A stretch of DNA of 64,000 nucleotides from Hyperoodon ampullatus (GCA_949752795.1 OX457058.1:33482587-33546586); one strand, 5' to 3'; positions 34,691-46,631 are shown, counted from the stretch's first letter. Notes: generated by a model from the letters alone, not told the origin. A program made the numbers and translations.

Positions 34691-35008
34691 GGAACTTCCC
34701 TGGTGATACAGTGGTTAAGAATCCACCTGCCAATGCAGGGGACATGGGTTCGAGCCCTGGTCCAGGAAGATCCCACATGCCGTGGAGCAACTAAGCCCGT
34801 GCGCCACAACTACTGAGCCTGCGCTCTAGAGCCCACCAGCCACAGCTACTGAAGCCCTTCCTCCTAGAGCCCGTGCTCCACAACAAGAGAAGCCACCGCA
34901 CGGCAACGAAGAGTGGCCCCCGCTCACCACAACTAGAGAAAGCCCACATGCAGCAACAAAGACCCAACGCAGCCAAAATTAAATAAATAAATAAATAAAT
35001 TTTTAAAA
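34691..35008 (+). mobile_element. Long-form CHR SINE
   Basis: From aacttccctggtgatacagt to cgcagccaaaattaaataaa. Confidence 0.93.
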
Positions 35009-35029
35009 ATGGGAGACACTCAACTTTAA

Positions 35030-35745
35030 AAAAATAAAAGGATACAAAGGAACTTATTTACAAAACACAAGTAGAGTCATGGATGTAGAAAACAAACCTG
35101 TGGTTACCAGGGCATAAAGTGGGGGAGGGATAAATTGAGAGATTGGGATTGACATATACACACTACTATATATAAAATAGATAATTAATAAGAGCCTGCT
35201 GTATAGCACAGGAAACTCTACTCAGTACTCTGTAATGGCCTATATGGGAAAAGAATCTAAAAAAAAAGAGTGGGGACTTCCCTGGTAGCATCGTGGTTAA
35301 GAATCCGCCTGCCAATGCAGGGGACACGGGTTCGGTCCCTGCTCTGGGAAGATCCCACATGCCACGGAGCAACTAAGCCCGTGCGCCACAACTACTGAGC
35401 CTACGCTCTAGAGCCTGCGAGTCACAACTACTGAGCCCACGTGCTGCAACTACTGAAGCCCGCATGCCTAGAGCCCGTGCTCCACAACAAGAGAAGCCAC
35501 TGCAATGAGAAGCCCGTGCACCGCAACGAAGAGCCCCGCTCTCCGTGGTTAGACAAAACCTGCACGCAGCAATGAAGACCCAGTGCAGCCAAAAATTTAA
35601 ATTAATTAATTAATTAATTAATTAAAATAAATCTAAAAAAGAAAAGAGTGAATATATGTATATGTATAACTGATTCACTTTGCTGTACACCTGAAACTAA
35701 CACAACATTGTAAGTCAACTATATTTCAATAAAAATTTGAAATGA
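35030..35745 (+). mobile_element. L1 3' end, split by a SINE
   Basis: Reads cacaagtagagtcatggatg, gattgggattgacatataca, gagcctgctgtatagcacag, then after the SINE ctgattcactttgctgtaca, and ends atatttcaataaaaatttga. Confidence 0.92.
35274..35628 (+). mobile_element. Long-form CHR SINE inserted in L1
   Basis: It starts ggggacttccctggtagcat and ends gcagccaaaaatttaaatta. The host text aatctaaaaaa...gagtg recurs after the element, as expected for a target duplication. Confidence 0.93.
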
Positions 35746-36090
35746 AAAACAAAGATTTCTTCTTTGATCCCCGTTGTCTCTTATGAGGCACTTCTCCTAC
35801 CTCCCCTCCTCCCTCCTTCCCAACATCCAGCTCCTTCGGTCTCGTTCCATCTGAGAATCTGACTTGCCCACTGCCTTCCTGGTCACTCCTCCTGTATTCA
35901 TGAAGGAACTGGGCTCCTGTCGCTGTGACTTCCTCTCTACCCTCACTCCTGCCTGAATCCTTGGTGACTCCAGTATCTAACGATTCAGCGTATTGGCCTT
36001 TCAATTCCTTAAGCTTCTTACCTCCAGCCCAGCACAGCCCCTTCTTCCCCTCATCATCTCTAATATCCCGCTTTAATAATTCTTTGAGCT

Positions 36091-36221
36091 AGGACTTCCC
36101 TGGTGGTCCAATGGTTAAGACTGTGCTTCCACTGCAGGGGGGCATGGGTTTGATCCCTGGTCAGGGAACTAAGATCCTGCATGCCACATGGCAAGCCAAA
36201 AATTAAAAAAAAAGAAAAGAA
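36091..36221 (+). mobile_element. Short-form CHR SINE with 13-bp target duplication
   Basis: AATTCTTTGAGCT (36078-36090) and AATTCTTTGACCT (36222-36234) flank it with one mismatch. Confidence 0.92.
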
Positions 36222-36508
36222 AATTCTTTGACCTGAATCCCTCAATTCCCCTCCCTCTTTTCCCCATTAAATTTCAATAACCCTTTACCTCCCTTATGTC
36301 TTTGTGTGTCATCATTACAATCCATTCTTTAAAATATTTTCATTTTCTTTGTTCCTTTCTCCCTCTATCACATTCAGGTGGCAAAACTCCAATCCTAGTT
36401 GAATCCACCTTGTGGCTTTTTTCCCAGTCCTCGCTCCTGGTGACCTGAATGTCACTGGAGGAAAGTCCAGAATCTGGATGACTGGTTCACTTTAAAAGTC
36501 ATAAATGC

Positions 36509-36729
36509 GGGCTTCCCTGGTGGCGCCGGTGGTTGAGAGTCCGCCTGCCGATGCAGGGGACACGGGTTCGTGCCCCGATCTGGGAAGCTCCCACATGCCA
36601 CAGAGCGGCTGGGCCCGTGAGCCATGGCCGCTGAGCCTGCGCGTCCGGAATCTGTGCTCCACAACGGGAGAGGCCACAACAGTGAGAGGCCCACGTACTG
36701 CAAAAGAAAAAAATTAAAAATAAATAAAT
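36509..36729 (+). mobile_element. Middle-form CHR SINE with 15-bp target duplication
   Basis: AAAAGTCATAAATGC (36494-36508) and AGAAGTCATAACTGC (36730-36744) flank it. The head has a small change, ggcgccggtggttgag instead of ggcgcagtggttgag. Confidence 0.94.
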
Positions 36730-36744
36730 AGAAGTCATAACTGC

Positions 36745-37700
36745 AAGCTGAAAACAGGCAAGCAGCACCACATGGCAAGTCCATTTTTTTTTTCTTTAGT
36801 AAATCTGCTTTTCTCTTCCCCAGATGACAGTTTTATTATGTCAGGCTACTTCTCCCTCCATGTCCATCTGATGACCAGATGTCCTTTTGGAAGCTCTGTC
36901 CACTGAGACTCTATCTCTTCCCTTAGTGCTGTTTTCAGGACCACCCATGAGTGTCTCTGTGGGCGCAGCAGTCTATTTTTGGCTAGAACCAACAAATTGA
37001 GTTGATTGATTCATGTATGACCCAGGCATCGATTTTTCCTTCCTCCATCAGCTAGTTGTAGAGAACCTTCTTCAGGAGGCCGTGGGTGTGAGCTGTTGCC
37101 TTGGTGCCACAGAAGTGGAGACTTGGGAGATGTCTGTTTGCAGAGTTCACTTGTGCCCTCCAGACCTGTTCAGGCCTAACTTCAAATGGTCGGTTCCCAT
37201 TGTGCACTGCTATTGTGCCCACCCCCAGCTAATGACTTGGCGGGTTTGCCAGCTCTCAGAACCTACTGGTCCTTCAGTGACTCACATCAGTCACACAGTC
37301 TCAACTGGGACCCAGTAATATGCCTGGATCTGCTTTTCAAATGGAGAATAGTTCTCTGCTATGGATAGTGTGGCCTTGTTCCAGAGCCCTAGGGGGCTGC
37401 GCTGGACCCTCCTACCTCACACAGTCTCCTTGCCTGCCATGAAATCCTCTCACACCTTGGAATTTTCCAGGTCACGTGGCCCTGGGGCAGCACTGCTCAC
37501 ATCACATCCTGAACCTAGGGCAAAATTCTCTCCTGCTCTGGGCTCTAGCCAGGAAGCCTGAGCAAGACATAGAAACAGCTCATTCATACCAAGACACTCT
37601 TTTAAATACTTATTTGCTTTGCACTTAGGAACTTAGAATTCCTATGTTAGCATTTAGTAACATAAAGTTAATTTTTTTGTCACCTATCATTTGTTTTAAG
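36745..37700. other. Intergenic sequence, nothing recognised
   Basis: Frames of 101 codons or fewer with no domain. No repeat recognised. Confidence 0.35.
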
Positions 37701-37709
37701 TGTCCAGGC

Positions 37710-37928
37710 CAGCACTGTCCAGTAGAAATATAATATGAGCCACATACATTAAGTCTAAATTTTCTAATAGCCACGTTACAAAAGAAAAAAGAAACAGGTG
37801 AAATGAATTTTAATAATGTATTTTATTTAATCCAATATATCTAAAATATTTTCAGCATGTGGCACTAGCCACATTTCAAGTGCCCAGTAGTCACACGTGG
37901 TGAGTGGCTGTCATACTGGAGAGCTCTG
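37710..37928. mobile_element. hAT-type nonautonomous DNA element with 8-bp target duplication
   Basis: The left end cagcactgtccagtagaaat and the reversed right end cagagctctccagtatgac are imperfect inverted repeats. Flanking octamers gtccaggc (37702-37709) and atccagac (37929-37936) match at six of eight positions, as expected of an old hAT insertion. Confidence 0.8.
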
Positions 37929-38029
37929 ATCCAGACCCCTTCTCGAGAAATTCCTCATATTCATACACAACTTTAAAGATTACAGAAATTCCCCATGCCT
38001 TTTCTAGTTTGTTCTGAGAGAGAGCTCAA

Positions 38030-38145
38030 ATAGGTTTTATCCCTTCTATGTTAGAGATGAGAAAACTGAAGCTCAGAGAAATGAACTAATTTGCCCAAGA
38101 TAACCCAGCTAGCCAGAAAGCAGTGGAGGTGGGACTCAGATCTGG
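38030..38145 (-). mobile_element. MIR SINE, reverse
   Basis: Reads tgttagagatgagaaaactg, aagctcagagaaatgaacta, and ttgcccaagataacccagct. Confidence 0.75.
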
Positions 38146-38164
38146 CTATTTTTTAATCTAATTA

Positions 38165-38360
38165 TGTTTTGAATAGAACAAGTGGTTCCCAAACTTGTCT
38201 GCACATTCAAATCACTTGAGGATCTTTTAAAATTTCCAAAGCCCAGGCCATACACCACATGAGTTAAGTCACAGTATCTGGGGTGGGACACAGGCACCAG
38301 GAGTGTTTGAAGCTCCCTGATGGTTTCAGTGGGTAGCCATGTCTGGGAAACACTGGTGTA
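38165..38360. mobile_element. MER5A-like hAT DNA element
   Basis: Ends ggttcccaaacttgtctgca and gtctgggaaacactgg mirror each other; the middle reads caaatcacttgaggatcttt. Confidence 0.7.
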
Positions 38361-38426
38361 CATCCTTGATACTCAAAGTGTGGTCCATAGACTAGCAGCA
38401 TGGGTGTCAGAAGTGCATCATCTCAG

Positions 38427-38551
38427 TACAGCACAGGGAGTATAGCCAGTATCTTATAATAACATTAAATGGAGTATAATCTGTAAAAATATTGAAACAC
38501 TATGTTGTACACCTGAAATAATACAATATTGTAAATCAACTATACTTCAAT

Positions 38552-38594
<43 letters not shown>

Positions 38595-38610
38595 GAGGAC
38601 GAAAGACATA
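38427..38610 (+). mobile_element. L1 3' end with (GAAA)n tail and 11-bp target duplication
   Basis: CATCATCTCAG flanks it at 38416-38426 and 38611-38621. The body is L1 3' UTR (ctatgttgtacacctgaaat, aaatcaactatacttcaata). The tail is a (GAAA)n array of about ten units (38555-38594) in place of pure A. Confidence 0.88.
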
Positions 38611-38658
38611 CATCATCTCAGATCTTGGCCAGACCTGCTGAAACAGAATCCACCTTTT

Positions 38659-38857
38659 TTTTTTTTTTGGTACGTGGGCCTCTCACTGTTGTGGCCTCTC
38701 CTGTTGCGGAGCACAGGCTCCGGACGCGCAGGCTCAGCGGCCATGGCTCACGGGCCCAGCCACTCCACGGCATGTGGGATCTTCCCGGACCGGGGCACAA
38801 ACCCGTGTCCCCTGCATCGGCAGGTGGACTCTCAACCACTGCGCCACCAGGGAAGCC
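38659..38857 (-). mobile_element. Middle-form CHR SINE, reverse, with 15-bp target duplication
   Basis: CAGAATCCACCTTTT flanks it at 38644-38658 and 38858-38872 without mismatch. Confidence 0.95.
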
Positions 38858-38872
38858 CAGAATCCACCTTTT

Positions 38873-39899
38873 AATAGGATACACCAGGTGAGTCCAGTAC
38901 ACACTAAAGTTTGAGAAGCAGTATATAAAACATGCTATTCTGCTTTTAGATGAAAGAAAACAATGCATTTTTATTGTGGGGGACTGTTGAAAATGACAGG
39001 AGTTGTGACTTCAAGTCCGTAGCCTTTTAGTTTTCATTAAATTAGTATTATATAACTGTAATGTTGTTTTCTCGATTTTATTATGACTATATTTCTGAAT
39101 GATTATGAACTCCTTATCTATTGAATACATGTGACTTGAAAAGACTCCAGAGAAACAGTCCTAACTCTCTTTCCATCCATTTCTCTCAAGCTTTGAATGG
39201 TACTGAACCTTTGTTTAACAAAATGAAACTTTTTTCCTCATTCAATCAGCAGACTTACTGAAAATTTACACTATGAGTGATGTGGACAGGTGAGATGGGG
39301 AAGAAAAAACTACTGACGTGGTTCCTGTTTTCAGGGGGCTTACAGTTTGTAGCAGAAAGCTAAAACACCCACCCAAATGGCTACAGAACAGAAGAGAATG
39401 TGGGTCATGAAATGAGGAGGCTTAGATAAAGTGTCCTGTGATTCAGAGGTGGGAGAGGTCACTTCCTGCTACTGGGATTAGAGAGGCTGTCATTAAGAAG
39501 TGGCCTTTGTGCTGAAGGATTTAGACATTCAGGAGTGGAGGGAAGTTGTTTTTACAGGAGAGGACACCCTCTCTGGTGGGGCTTTAATCCTTAGGGCAAT
39601 GTTGATGTGTCTTAATTAGGATGCTTGGTTGTAAGGGACAAACTCAGCCCACTTCCTGGTTAAGGCAGAAAAGCAGATTTTTGGCTCATAGAATCCATAG
39701 ATTGAACAACCAAAAGGTGGAGAGACCTCTGGAACATCAGGAACCACAGACTCAAAAGCTGCCAAGACTCTTTCTCCCTACTATTATTATTTTATGTCAT
39801 GGTCATCTTCTCTTATATGGAACTGGCTTCCTCAACATGACAGAAACATGACTGCAAAAGTTCCTATCTTTTGTTGATGTCCTACACTTTCTAATACCA
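38873..39899. other. Intergenic sequence, nothing recognised
   Basis: No gene recognised. The 39240-39360 text (gttcctgttttcagggggct) hints at a decayed MIR/L2-like repeat. Confidence 0.35.
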
Positions 39900-40100
39900 G
39901 AGAATAAAACCCCAGATATCTGGTATTTGCTTCAAAATAACATGGAAGGAAAGGAAGCAAGATAAAAGTAGAGCTGAAACAAGGTTGGCCATGAATTGAT
40001 CATTGATGAAGCTGGTTATTAGGTACATGGGGTTCATTACGCTATTCTGTCTACTTTTATATATGTTGAAAATTTTCTTTAAATTAAAAAAAAGAAAATC
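39900..40100 (+). mobile_element. Old LINE-like 3' end
   Basis: Reads ggttggccatgaattgatca, gatgaagctggttattaggt, acatggggttcattacgcta, and tatatgttgaaaattttctt, familiar from old L1-type 3' ends. Family uncertain. Confidence 0.5.
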
Positions 40101-40735
40101 CTTGAGAAGGAATTAGCAATATGTTAGCCTGTCTTGATCCTACTTCTGAATCAAGTCATAGTAACCAGGGGATGTGGTGAACTTGGCAACTCTTATGGTT
40201 GGGACTCCAGGGTAGCCAGGGAGGGGCTGTTCTCAGAAGAAAAGGTGGTTCTGTTTCCAGGGGAAAAGGAAGGGAGGAATCCGGGGTAGAGAGGGTCTGC
40301 TCCATGCTGGCTCCTGGCTTTATTACCTGCCTCTCTCTCTTTCCATATTTCTGAGCATCATCAGACTATCCCAGATGCATGTCCCATGTGTACCTCTAAG
40401 TTGATAGGATCAAAATCAAACTCTTGATCATCTGCAGGGTATTCTTCCCCCATTCAGTGGCTCCAGACAGAAATGTCTGAGTCATATTCAACTGAGCCTG
40501 CTTCCTCACAATCCCCCTATCTCAGTTTTGTCAATTCTGCCCCTGAAATAATTATGTGGTCCATCTTATCCTCCTTACTCCCAGCTCCACTACCCGAATT
40601 CAGAATTCTCCAGCCTCGATCCCACCAAGGCCCATACTATCTCATACGACACAGCACAGCTTCCTACAACACCAACTTAATCATTTCATTCTCTGCTTCA
40701 TTGTCCCATGACAACCATAAGGCATTAGGGTCATT
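40101..40735. other. Intergenic sequence, possible decayed L2
   Basis: No gene. The part from about 40440 (ctccagcctcgatcccacca) has an L2-like flavour but is too diverged to call. Confidence 0.35.
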
Positions 40736-40749
40736 CAAAATCTGGCCTT

Positions 40750-40945
40750 GGGCTTCCCTGGTGGCGCAGTGGTTGAGAGTCTGCCTGCCGATGCAGGGGA
40801 CACGGGTTCGTGCCCCGGTCTGGGAAGATCCCACGTGCCACGGAGCAGCTGGGCCCGTGAGCCTTGGCCGCTGAGCTTGCGCGTCCGGAGCCTGTGCTCC
40901 GCAACAGGAAAGGGCACAACAGTGAGAGGCCCGCGTACCGCAAAA
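40750..40945 (+). mobile_element. Middle-form CHR SINE
   Basis: From ggcttccctggtggcgcagt to gtaccgcaaaaag. Flanks AAAATCTGGCCT and AAATCTGGTCT resemble a target duplication. Confidence 0.93.
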
Positions 40946-40968
40946 AGAAATCTGGTCTCAAACTGCTT

Positions 40969-41093
40969 TTTTTTTTTTTTTTTTTTGGCCACTCCACACG
41001 GCATGTGGGATCTTAGTTCCCCGACCAGGGATAGGACACATGCCCCCTGCAGTGGAAGCATGGGGTTTTAACCACTGGACCACCAGGAAGTCC
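40969..41093 (-). mobile_element. Short-form CHR SINE, reverse
   Basis: About 18 T, then ttggccactccacacggcat, ending ggaccaccaggaagtcccc. It lies about 24 bp after the plus-strand SINE, tail to tail. Confidence 0.9.
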
Positions 41094-41099
41094 CCAATA

Positions 41100-41440
41100 A
41101 ATATATTTTTTTAAAGTTCTTTCCATTTGTACCCATTGGGGTCTATACACCAGGTACATTTATTCTTCTATACTTTTGCATATGCTGCTTCTCCTATATG
41201 AACACACTAGCCAAATTCTATAAGTTTGAGCTTAAAACCCACTTCTTGCACTAAAATCTTCTCTCCCTTCCCCAGCAGTGCTCATTCCTCCTGTGCCGAC
41301 TTAGGCACCCTTTGTAACAGCACACAGTAATGATCTTTTCTGATTTGCATCCTTTTACCCTCAAGCAGCAACCCAGTTTCAATCATAATGAATGTACCCC
41401 CTATACATAAAATAGTGAGTGAATGTCTCAATAAATTTTA
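41100..41440 (+). mobile_element. L2 LINE remnant
   Basis: Reads acttttgcatatgctgcttc, agcttaaaacccacttcttg, and aggcaccctttgtaacagca. Confidence 0.5.
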
Positions 41441-41736
41441 AAGCTACAACACAAAATAGCCTCTCTTGATTACAAGGGATCCCCCAAATCTAGTTCAGCC
41501 ACCCACTGAAGATTGAACTTGGATATAATCAGGTTCAGTGAAAGGGAACTCTCTCCTGACACGCCCATTCTACTTTTGGAGAGCTCTGGTATGGTTCTCC
41601 CTTAGACTGACCCTTGAATCCTGCTCTCTGCCACTCATGCTGGGGACTCCAAGTTCTACCCTAGGAACCTCCAGAAGGACAATCGGACTTTTGAAAGCAG
41701 CTCTCATGTTCTTCAGACTAAATATCAAACGTTCAA

Positions 41737-41932
41737 GGGACTTCCCTGGAGGTCCAGTGGTTAAGACTTTGCCTACCAGTGCAGGGGATGTGGGTTCAAT
41801 CCCTGGTCAGGGAGCTAAGGTCCCACATGCCTCACAGCCATAAAATCAAAACATAAAACAGAAGCAATAGTGTAACAAAGTCAATAAAGACTTTAAAAAA
41901 AGTAGTCCACATTAAAAAAAAATCTTAAAAAA
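41737..41932 (+). mobile_element. CHR-related SINE with distinct 3' extension, 12-bp target duplication
   Basis: AAATATCAAACG occurs at 41720-41731 and 41933-41944. The extension aaacagaagcaatagtgtaa matches the copy at 29904. Confidence 0.92.
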
Positions 41933-41944
41933 AAATATCAAACG

Positions 41945-42353
41945 CTCTTTGAAGAATTCTTCAGAAGGCAGGGTGTGAGTAGCTAAGCCTCTGAGCATGC
42001 TTCAGCCTGTCTCGAACTATCTGGATGTGTGGCTCCAGACTGCATGCAATACCCAGGTGTGGTCAGATTGGGAACAGGACCTCAACAAGGAAGGAGTGAG
42101 AAGGAATGTGAGTGGTATTGAGGGCACACTTGACATTGCATAACACAGTACAGTTTGTCATAGCAATGCTCAGTGGCCCATGATGAAGAATGAAAGAGAC
42201 AGGTGTTTGTGTTTATCCAGAGCTAGAGACTGGCAAGAGAACAGTCCTGAAGGATCACGGAGAAGAGGACCTCTCTTGCAATCCATTCCATCCAATTATA
42301 CCATCTTCACACCATCATCTTGGTCCCCCTGTACCCTGAAGACATTGACATCT
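41945..42353. other. Intergenic sequence, nothing recognised
   Basis: No gene or repeat recognised. Confidence 0.35.
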
Positions 42354-42385
42354 AAAGTGAATTTGTTAAAAAAAAAAAAAAAAAA

Positions 42386-42513
42386 GGGAATTCCCGTGTG
42401 GTCCAGTGGTTAGGACTCTGAGCTTTCACGGCTGAGGGGCACAGGTTCAATTCCTGGTCAGGGAACTAAGATCCTGCAAGCTGTGAGGTGCGGCCAGTAA
42501 AAGAAAAAGAAAA
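42386..42513 (+). mobile_element. Short-form CHR SINE preceded by an A run, 14-bp target duplication
   Basis: AAAGTGAATTTGTT occurs at 42354-42367 and 42514-42527. Between the first repeat and the SINE head (ggaattcccgtgtggtccag) there are 18 A, which is unusual for a plus-strand insertion. Confidence 0.9.
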
Positions 42514-42527
42514 AAAGTGAATTTGTT

Positions 42528-43155
42528 CAGGCTTTCCTCTTTACATTCTCAGGACAGATTGATGTATTTTTAAAATCTATCTCTTCTCCTTATTTGACAC
42601 AGTGAAGGATAAGACACTTTTCACGTCATTTTCCTAACAATATGTTGCTTAAAATTGGATATATTCATGATCCCTTTAATAGAGATTTCATAAGAAAAGA
42701 AAATAAACTTTGTCTCATCAGACTTTCAGAAATGAAATGGAGTTTCTAAGTCATCTATGGTTAGGGTTCTCGCATAAGTGTGTGAGAATCAGGCTCCAAG
42801 GCTGGATGCCATGAAGGAATGGGTTTCCTAGATCTTTACTCTTGGCTGGAAGAGTATGGGGTGGGGGCATTGGGAGGGAATGTGTAAAACTCTCCCTTCC
42901 TAGGTTGACTATTTCAAAGAAGAAGAATGGTGGAAATTAAAGCAGGGGTAACTTCTTAGTCATAAAGGAAAAATTTCTGACTATCAGAGTCTTCAAATAA
43001 CATTTCAACAAAGCCAAACATCAACCTTCTTTGAAATAGCGAACGAACACTTGACTAGGGAAGGAATGCCCCTCAAGAGGGCTGATGACTTCTTATGTCA
43101 TGGGGACAATATGACCAGATCAGAAGGGCTTTTGACTGAACTTAGAAGAAGAGAG
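42528..43155. other. Intergenic sequence, nothing recognised
   Basis: No gene or repeat recognised. Confidence 0.35.
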
Positions 43156-43158
43156 AGA

Positions 43159-43294
43159 GGGAATTCCCTGGCAGTCCAGTGTTTAGGACTCTGCACTTTC
43201 ACTGCCAAGGGCTCAGGGAACTAAGATCCTGCAAGCTGTGCGGTGTGGCCAAAAAAAATAAATAATAATTTAAAAAGAAGAAGAAGAAGAAGAG
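43159..43294 (+). mobile_element. Short-form CHR SINE with internal loss, followed by (AAG)n
   Basis: From gggaattccctggcagtcca to gcggtgtggccaaaaaaaat. The B-box segment (ggttcgatccc) is missing. An (AAG)6 run at 43277-43294 follows. Confidence 0.88.
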
Positions 43295-44245
43295 GGAGAC
43301 AAAAACCTAGAAAACCTGTGAAACCAGGTACTGTGGAAGACAGGTTCAATGTATACAGGAAGAGCCACATGATTCACACAAGAAAATTATTTGAATGATT
43401 ATATGAATGACACATACAACCTCTGCTGCCTACATAATAATGCACATTTCACTGGTAATGTGGATTTGAGATCACGATGTAGTGTAGTAAATACAATCTT
43501 GTAAGAATAGGCTGATTTGGTGTGTTAGGAGCTCAAGATAAGAATATGAGGATTAAAAAGGGTATACACTTTTTAAATGACCAGTTATAAGGGAAACTGG
43601 ACTAGTGCTGCAGACCCATAGAGCATGACCGTACATTGAGGGCCAGACACTGCACTGGGCCCTGGCAATGTGATGATAATTGAGACAAACCTGGTTCCTG
43701 CCCTCTTGGAGCTTACAGTCTAGTGGGGCTGAAGGTAGAGAGGGTAACCTATTTAAGGAATTGAGAGAAGTTTCTTGTGAGGTAGGGAGTAGTTAGAGAC
43801 AAAGTTAAAGAGCTCAGAGGCCATATGAAGGAGCTTAGACCTTATTCTCATATCAAGGGGATATCATTGCAGGATTCAAAGCAGAGACATGACATGATCA
43901 AATTTTATGGGGGACAAGAATTGAGGCAGAGACTAGAAGCTAAGACAGCAATCTAGGCAAGAAAGGATCATAGCCTGGGTTATGTAGGGATGGATTCAAG
44001 CACACTTAGGAATTAGAATTGGCAAGACCCAGATCAATTGGAAATAGAGAGTGAAAAAGAAGAAGGAATCAAAGACAGTATAAAAATTTCTCACTCTGTC
44101 ATTCACTGAGTTGAAAATATGGGAGGAGGTTCTGGCTCACTGAATGCGGGTTGGGGAAAAAAGCTCGGTTTTGGACATGTTGAGTAGAAGGCATCTGTGG
44201 ATCATTCAAATGGAGATGTCTGGGAGGCAAGTGGAAGAGCAATTT
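43295..44245. other. Old interspersed repeat sequence, family not assigned
   Basis: The text from about 43620 (ggccagacactgcactgggc, ttggagcttacagtctagtg, gaaggagcttagaccttatt, agcagagacatgacatgatc) is familiar from ancient mammalian repeats. I cannot name the family. No gene. Confidence 0.45.
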
Positions 44246-44259
44246 AAAGATGTGGGGCA

Positions 44260-44513
44260 GGGACTTCCCTGGTGGTGCAGTGGATAAGAATCTGCCTGCC
44301 AATGCAGGGGACACAAGTTCGAGCCCTGGTCCGGGAAGATCCCACATGCCGCAGAGTAACTAAACCCGTGCACCACAAGTACTGAGCCCATGTGCCACAA
44401 GTACTGAAGCCTGAGTGCCTAGAGCCTATGCTCTGCAACAATAGAAGCCACCACAATGAGAAGCACGCACACTGCAACGAAGACCCATGGCAGCCAAAAA
44501 AAAGAAAAAAAAA
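44260..44513 (+). mobile_element. Long-form CHR SINE with 14-bp target duplication
   Basis: AAAGATGTGGGGCA occurs at 44246-44259 and 44514-44527 without mismatch. The element lacks part of the long-form middle. Confidence 0.94.
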
Positions 44514-44527
44514 AAAGATGTGGGGCA

Positions 44528-46618
44528 AGTGGTGGGCTACTATTCATGATTTAGAAGCTGAGATTATCCAGAGAGAAGCCCTCAAAATGATATTATGCAT
44601 TTGCCCACATCTGTGAAAGAGAATTGGAAGCAGACTGCAGAATATGTACCTTTTTTTTAAACACCAATTCCATTCATACTTATTTCACAACAACATTTTT
44701 TTAAAAATAAATAAATCTATAAGGGTTCAGTGCCCTGGAGGTTTTAGTCTGTCAAAGTAAGAACATAAGTGTCTTATTGGGGGACATGGCAAACATCAAG
44801 AGCTAAATGGAGAACGGAGATGTCTATTAATATTTCAACAAGAGTAGTATCATTATTGTAAACATTGGAGTCCTAGTTATTGATTTAGAAATTATTGACC
44901 TTAAAAGTGTATATCCCTCATCCGTGACTTTTCATTTTTCTTTCTCAGCTACTCAGGTTGGGGAAAAACCTTTCCTAGCATTTTCACTCAGATGGATTTG
45001 CAGAGGGCCCGAGGAACTGTAGAGGTCCAGTGTCTCTTAGAATTGCCAACTGGTGATAAGGTTATATGCTGTAAAGACAGACACAGTGCTCAGGTCAAGA
45101 AATTCTCTTGACTTATCAAAACTCTTAAGAATGCATCTCATCATCTCCTGGGCTTAAGCTATATCTCAGAAATAAGTGGGATGCAAATTATTTGACTTGC
45201 CTGTTTGCATAAGATGTCCTTGCCATGCTTCAGGGCATACCAGATACAATCATACCATAATTACAGGAGAGCTCTGGGGACTGGCTTCAATTAACCAAGC
45301 TTCTTCTCAGTTATTATTATATTATCCATATTTATAGCATTTGACATTTCCACAGTGCTCTTTAATCATACTGTATGTGGGTTGCCTTAATCTAAATCTT
45401 TCAACATACTTGGGATACTGGCTGTTCCTGTTCTCTGGATCTTCCAGATGGAGAAACTAGGCATGGACCAGTATCCAATGATAGAACCTGAGAGTTAGTC
45501 CCAAGTCATTTGGACAGGCCAATGGTGGTTAAGCATTCACACCGAAAAGCAAAGTCCTGCTGGGTAATGTTGGGTAGGTCAATGGGATGCTAAGACACGG
45601 GACTAAAGGCAAGAAGACACTGTCTTTAGTTCAAAGGTCTGAGGACTGGACTTGCCCAGCCAGAGCAATGGAATCTCTGGAGCCAAGTGTCCCGGCAACC
45701 ACTATTTTATCAAGGCAAGAGCTGTTGTAGTGCTTCTGCTACCATTAAGCTGAGTTAACTCTGACTTCTTTGCTCCTTCTTCCTTGGGTCTAATAGTTCT
45801 CTAGGCTCTCTTGGCTGGACAGTGGAGCTTGGGGCAGGGAAGGGAGGGTTGTCTGAATATGAGATACTGAATATAGGACCCCACAAGCCATGTGGGATGG
45901 CCCAAAAAAAAAAAAAAAAAGGACCAAGTTCAGGACAAGCATTCTGGGCTGTCCGGTCAAAGGAGTGGGTAACAAGAGAATCTGTAAGGGGTTCGATGGG
46001 AGGGAAGAAGAAGGGTGAAAGAACAGGAAGTTGCAGTCAGGGAAAGGAATGACAACCTCCCGGGAAATGAAACGGGGCCACGTGATAACAAGGGCCAGAT
46101 GGTGACGTTTAGGTCAGAAGAGATGAGGCAACAGAGAATTGTGAGGTCAGGCTCTTCACCTGGAGTGCTGTCACTGTGAGCACCACCTTCATCATAGGGA
46201 AGGGAGGCAGAGAAGGGAGGAGAGAAGGAGGGTAAACCCGCTGCAAAAGAAAAATCCACCGCGGAGCAGAAAAGCCCATCCCTGGGCTAGGCAGGTACCA
46301 ACACTGTGAAAGCCCATGCAACCAGATAATATGGACTCCAAGAGAGAAGAAGGAATGGTTCTTGAGGCTGGGGTGTGGGTTATCTTGTTCATCTTTGTAT
46401 TTCCTGCAGAAACCACCATATTTCTGGCACATAGTAAGTCTTGGTAGAGCTCTGCTTAACTCAATTGTAATAAAATTATTTTGTTCTCATGTGAATGGAA
46501 AATTACTTTATCTTTGGGATGTTAATTTTTGAAGAATCTTGAACAAGCCAGAACATTTTCATTATTCTAAAGTACTTTCTTTCCTCCTTTTTTTCCCCGT
46601 TTGGTTTATAATAACCTT
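44528..46618. other. Intergenic sequence, mostly unassigned
   Basis: No gene. About 45320-45500 has MIR-like text (gatggagaaactaggcatgg), 45878-45920 is a 3' scrap of a short-form SINE (caagccatgtgggatggccc plus A), and 46395-46445 is L2-like (tctggcacatagtaagtctt). The rest is unrecognised. Confidence 0.4.
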
Positions 46619-46625
46619 TATTATT

Positions 46626-46631
<6 letters not shown>

